Assembly: GCA_001584585.1 (NCBI GenBank)
Contig: LSYV01000178.1
Location: 31,695 to 43,377 of the forward strand
Reading direction: 5' to 3'
DNA from: Gonium pectorale
Taxonomy: Eukaryota; Chlorophyta; Chlorophyceae; Chlamydomonadales; Volvocaceae
DNA: 11,683 bases
Positions 8,669 through 11,683 of the stretch are shown here, one piece after another. A program made the translations under genes and the position numbers. A model generated the notes under the pieces. The model saw only the letters and a list, made by a program, of their open reading frames with translations. It was not told the origin of the DNA and did not search any database. How positions within the stretch are numbered: position 1 is the stretch's first letter; each line of letters begins with the position of its first letter.

Positions 8669-9430
8669 GCTGGCGTGTGCGAATGCACAGCGCAGCGCGC
8701 GGCACACCATACTGCTGCCACCCTGTACTCACGTGCACATCCGCCCCCCCCCGCCTGGCCACCCATGAACCCGTCTGCCGCCCACCGGCTGGGCGCTGCC
8801 CGGCCTAGCCAGCCGTACCGTTGGGCGGTGTATGCGGCGTAGGTGAGGCTGCGCCGTGCGGTGCGGTGCCCACCCGCAAGCATGTGACCCTCTAGCTGCC
8901 GGGATGGCTCTGCCGCATGGCGCGGACGGTGTGATGAGTTGCGGTGCCGTCCCCTCCCCTCATGTGGAGCAAGCTCATCGGCGCTGACTGCCTGCTCCGC
9001 GAGGATGGTCACTGCTGCTGGGCTGCTGGGGTAGGGCGTGCGTGTAGGCGATGCGCAGGCTGCTGCCCGCCGGTGACCACCCACCTGACAACCCGTATGG
9101 GGCTGCTGCGTGTTTAGCAGCGTTTGCTCTTGCTAACTGGCATCGCTGGATTTATTGCTTCGTTCATGCCGCGCTTCGTGCAGTGCTCGCAGTACTGGTC
9201 TTAGCCTGGCCCCACCACCGAAGGGGCGGTGGACCGGCGGCTCGGTCTGTGAGCTGAGGTAAACGGCGAGCCTGAACGGTTCGCTGTGCTTATCCCTGAA
9301 GAGTTCACTCTCCTTCCGTCGTAGAATTCGTAGACGATGGTCTTTTACTTTGTCGCGGAGAAATCACATTGCATTCAGCCTGCTTTGTGAAGCGCACCGA
9401 CGTGTGCCCCCACTGTGACCCGCGGGTCGC
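8669..9430 (+). other. Gene B 3' flank / probable 3' UTR
   Basis: No convincing coding sequence is seen after the stop. Blocks shared with the gene A 3' flank occur at 9165-9188 and 9218-9229, with GCTCGGTCTGT soon after, at almost the same distance from the stop (550 against 537 bases). CCACCG-AAGGGG-CGGTGG at 9215-9232 can form a 6-base-pair hairpin. No TGTAA polyadenylation signal occurs on the + strand within 2.6 kb of the stop. Confidence 0.6.
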
Positions 9431-9915
9431 CGTGTGAATACACTGTAGTCCCTGGCTCAAAGCACCTACATTGTGCGCATGCGCATGCACGGGCCCCTGT
9501 GCTCTGGTAGGTCGCAAGCAGCCTGCACCACGTGGGGGAGGCCGCGGCCGAGGGGACGTTGGCCGTTGCTTCGATTGTTGTGACTTTTTTTGTTACATAT
9601 GTCGTGACGACTTCGGTTTCCAGCATTGCGTCTTGCGTCGCTTAGCCACGGCTCCGCCGCGGAGAGGGGTACCTGCAAGCAGGAAACAGAGTCTTCTGCG
9701 GGGGATGGGGGGCGAGCCCTGCTCCACCAAGCCGAGACTGACCAGGGACTGTGACGTAGTATGGCTTATTCCGGCCCGGCGGTCAGATCTGACAAAAGGA
9801 AAGGAAACTCGCGAATTAGCTAGCACCGACCGGTGCGACAAGCTAAGGACCCAGGCCTACCGGCCTCGTACTGCCGTACTCACTGACGTGCATACACGCT
9901 TGCCAGCCGAACGCA

Positions 9916-9960
9916 GGAAACCTAGGTTTCCGCTACTACGCTACGCTACGTGCGGAAACC
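9916..9960. repeat. Palindrome and overlapping inverted repeat (GGAAACC family)
   Basis: GGAAACCTAGGTTTCC at 9916-9931 is a perfect 16-base palindrome. Its right half, GGTTTCCGC (9925-9933), is also the reverse complement of GCGGAAACC at 9952-9960, with a spacer holding a CTACG-type repeat. Three GGAAACC half-sites therefore lie within 45 bases and can pair in alternative ways. It could be a binding-site cluster or a relic of a small fold-back insertion. Confidence 0.75.
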
Positions 9961-10408
9961 GTCGTGGCTCTTCGAGGTTGGCCCCTCATTCGTTGCTTGC
10001 TCGTTCCATGTGTTACCTGGATACTCTTGGTGTGGGTAAGAGTCGTGCCAGGTAGGCGGCGTATAAGTGACCGGGACGGCTAGGGCTGGGCAGCTTGATG
10101 CCTCTTCGTTCATCTAGCGAAAGCGTGGCGCCCGCCAGCCTACGAGGGCCCCAGACCCGCAGGGGCGCCGTGATTTGATCGCAGGGCACAACGCAATGGG
10201 CGCTGATGAGGCAGACGCATGTTTGCCCTACTCACAGTTGCGGAGAGCACGGGACTTTGGCCGGCGAGGGTCTGCTGCACTTGCACTACCATGAAGGCTG
10301 CGTGCGAAACACACTAATAGAGGCTCAGTGACTGAGTATGACCCTACGTAGAGGCTTCATTCCCTGTTTCCGTTTCCTTCTTCGTACGTTCCGACTCGCA
10401 CACCTCAG

Positions 10409-10636
10409 GTGGCAAGCTTTATTTGCACTGTTCTCCGGGTGGCAGGCTCCCAGCACAGCTCCCTGGGTGGCACGCTCACCTACAACGGAAGGCTTATCTA
10501 CCTAGCCTCATTCGTATACTACTGGAAGGTGTCGGGCTTGGTTGTGTCGCGCGTTGATTTTATGGTCTGTGTGTATGTACGCGTGCAGTCGTACAGGGTA
10601 CGTCGGTGCAGTGTCGTGCAAGTCTTTGCTATTTAG
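10409..10636 (+). other. Possible unassigned exon or open frame
   Basis: A pyrimidine-rich stretch (about 10370-10405) ends in CTCAG at 10404-10408 and is followed by a 75-codon open frame containing GGTLTYNGRLIYLASFVYYW, then TAG. The upstream sequence looks like a good splice acceptor, and the residues are less skewed towards Pro/Arg than chance frames nearby. I do not recognise a family, and no partner exon was found. It could be part of a further gene, a decayed transposon or chance. Confidence 0.15.
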
Positions 10637-10660
10637 AGTCGAGAAGCGCTGTGACGCGCT

Positions 10661-11055
10661 GTCTCATCTTGCTCTTGGGCCCTTGCCCATGAGCAATAAG
10701 TAGGCCCCTACCGTTAGCTCGCCTGGCTGTCGGTAGAGTACTGTAGGCATTCCGCTTTATTCCCTTCTTTTCCCCTCGCGCCGAGCAGACAAACCAATCG
10801 CACGATATTGGCATCCTATTTCGCGGAGCGATACGCAGCAGTTGATTTCCCGCGCTGTAGGCTAGCCCTTTGCCGCTCTCCCGAGGAAGGGAGAAAGCAG
10901 CGCCAAGCCCAGCAAGATGAGACCGAGCTAGTTTGGCTTGGCGCTGCTTTCTCCCTTCCTCGGGAGAGCGGCAAAGGGCTAGTCCCGTGACACAAACCAG
11001 GAACCACACACACCACAGGCGGAAAAAGCAACATGCCAAACTAGCTCGGTCTCAT
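10661..11055. repeat. Fold-back element with perfect 48-base inverted arms
   Basis: The arm at 10862-10909 is the exact reverse complement of 10935-10982, separated by a 25-base loop (10910-10934). The loop region itself has two outside partners: 10911-10923 is complementary to 10661-10673, and 10917-10937 is complementary to 11035-11055 (21 bases, perfect). A further hairpin with one mismatch lies at 10669-10697. The perfect arms suggest a recent origin. Candidates are a foldback or miniature transposable element, or a long-hairpin small-RNA precursor. No transposase is present. The two open frames across the arms share a peptide only because the arms mirror each other. Confidence 0.8.
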
Positions 11056-11683
11056 GCTCGCACGTTCGCTTGCCCGGGATCTAGCACCTTCGCATCACCC
11101 AGAGGTTCTCTGCCTCTCAGCCAGCACGCACGTCCGCGCGAAGTCATGGACACTCGCAGACCCGAGCCCACCGCGGGATGTCGCGCGCTAGCGAACGGCT
11201 AAGGTCTAGCCTGCGGCGCTAAGGTGCACACGGCTATCGCGGAGCGCGGAAATGCAGGGAAAGCGACTGCGCTGGCTGGTCACGGTGTCACGGAAGCGAG
11301 GAAAATGGCATCAACCTTACATGTAACCATACGCCTAGACGGTCACCCTAAGCGCACGGGGTCTCATTGCCACTCAAGGGACAGATGCCCAAGAGTGAGA
11401 CGAGACAGCGACACCAGGCGCTGGCTCGCCTCAAATACACGCGACGGTACGGTGATCTGAATCCACCAACCGGAACCAGAAACATACCGAACGCCGATAA
11501 TAGTACACGCCAATGCAAGGCACTGACGAGGCATGGCAACACGAAGGTAAACCAAGCGAACGCATCATGCAAAGACATGTGACGGTAAAATCAACATGTG
11601 CACCAATCTGAGCCGTCAGCTGTCGTGCTCGTTTACTGCACAACGTGCGTTTCACGTGCATGCCCGTGACCCCCCCCCCCCAC
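11056..11683. other. No gene seen; ends in a 12-C run
   Basis: Short overlapping open frames on both strands show no motif or exon signals. The only TGTAA on the + strand downstream of gene B is at 11322-11326, inside the palindrome TTACATGTAA, and is too far from gene B to be assigned to it. The window closes with an uninterrupted run of twelve C (11670-11681), which may be a sequencing or assembly boundary. Confidence 0.5.

Larger units (their letters stand above)
9431..10660. other. Region with no confident gene
   Basis: A 195-codon open frame at 9471-10055 (+) has no recognisable motif, a biased Arg/Cys composition and no exon signals, so it is not called. The stretch includes a short palindrome cluster at 9916-9960 and a possible isolated exon at 10409-10636, described separately. 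Base composition becomes less GC-rich towards 10300-10640. Confidence 0.4.

Noticed and set aside
9471..10055. 194-residue open frame on the + strand
   Set aside because: It has no motif, an Arg/Cys-heavy composition, no signal peptide and no relation to neighbouring exons; open frames of this size arise by chance in GC-rich DNA.
10629..11039. Two open frames on opposite strands sharing the peptide LALCRSPEEGRKQRQA
   Set aside because: The shared peptide is produced by the perfect inverted arms, not by homologous genes.
1..11683. CRISPR array, bacterial operon, rRNA or tRNA genes
   Set aside because: There are no regularly spaced repeats, no long uninterrupted frames with ribosome binding sites, and no tRNA-like TTC-loop or rRNA motifs that I could recognise.

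Overview
This window looks like nuclear DNA of a GC-rich eukaryote, most likely a green alga of the Chlamydomonas/Volvox group. No long bacterial-style genes are present. The coding signal is cut into short exons (54 to 245 bases) separated by GT...AG introns of about 100 to 490 bases. The best protein has a signal peptide, a Ser-Pro-rich stretch like those of volvocine extracellular proteins, and scavenger receptor cysteine-rich (SRCR) type domains. The taxonomic placement is inference; the exon structure is read directly from the sequence.

The window holds two tandem, same-strand paralogues. Gene A (exons from 141 to 1690, + strand) enters from the left edge, and only its C-terminal SRCR-like domain and stop codon are inside. 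Gene B (4524 to 8668, + strand) appears complete. Twelve exons join with every intron phase compatible and give 1305 coding bases, or 434 residues plus stop. They encode, in order, a signal peptide, a proline-rich stretch, a canonical SRCR domain, a short proline-rich linker and a second, divergent SRCR-like domain. The last five exons of gene B match the five visible exons of gene A in order, phase and key residues at an offset of about 6.9 to 7.1 kb. The similarity continues at least about 550 bases past both stop codons, so this is a segmental tandem duplication.

Region by region: 1-140, tail of a gene A intron; 141-1690, gene A 3' part; 1691 to about 2470, gene A 3' flank, with a counterpart after gene B; about 2470-4523, intergenic or promoter DNA with no convincing gene and a strong hairpin at 4195-4227; 4524-8668, gene B; 8669 to about 9430, gene B 3' flank; about 9430-11683, no confident gene, a nested palindrome at 9916-9960, a weak possible exon at 10409-10636, and a fold-back element at 10661-11055 with two perfect 48-base inverted arms.

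The products are probably secreted and act in the extracellular matrix, at the cell surface or in recognition; none of these roles can be shown from this sequence. The main points of interest are the local SRCR gene array, the uneven divergence between its copies, and the unexplained fold-back element downstream.
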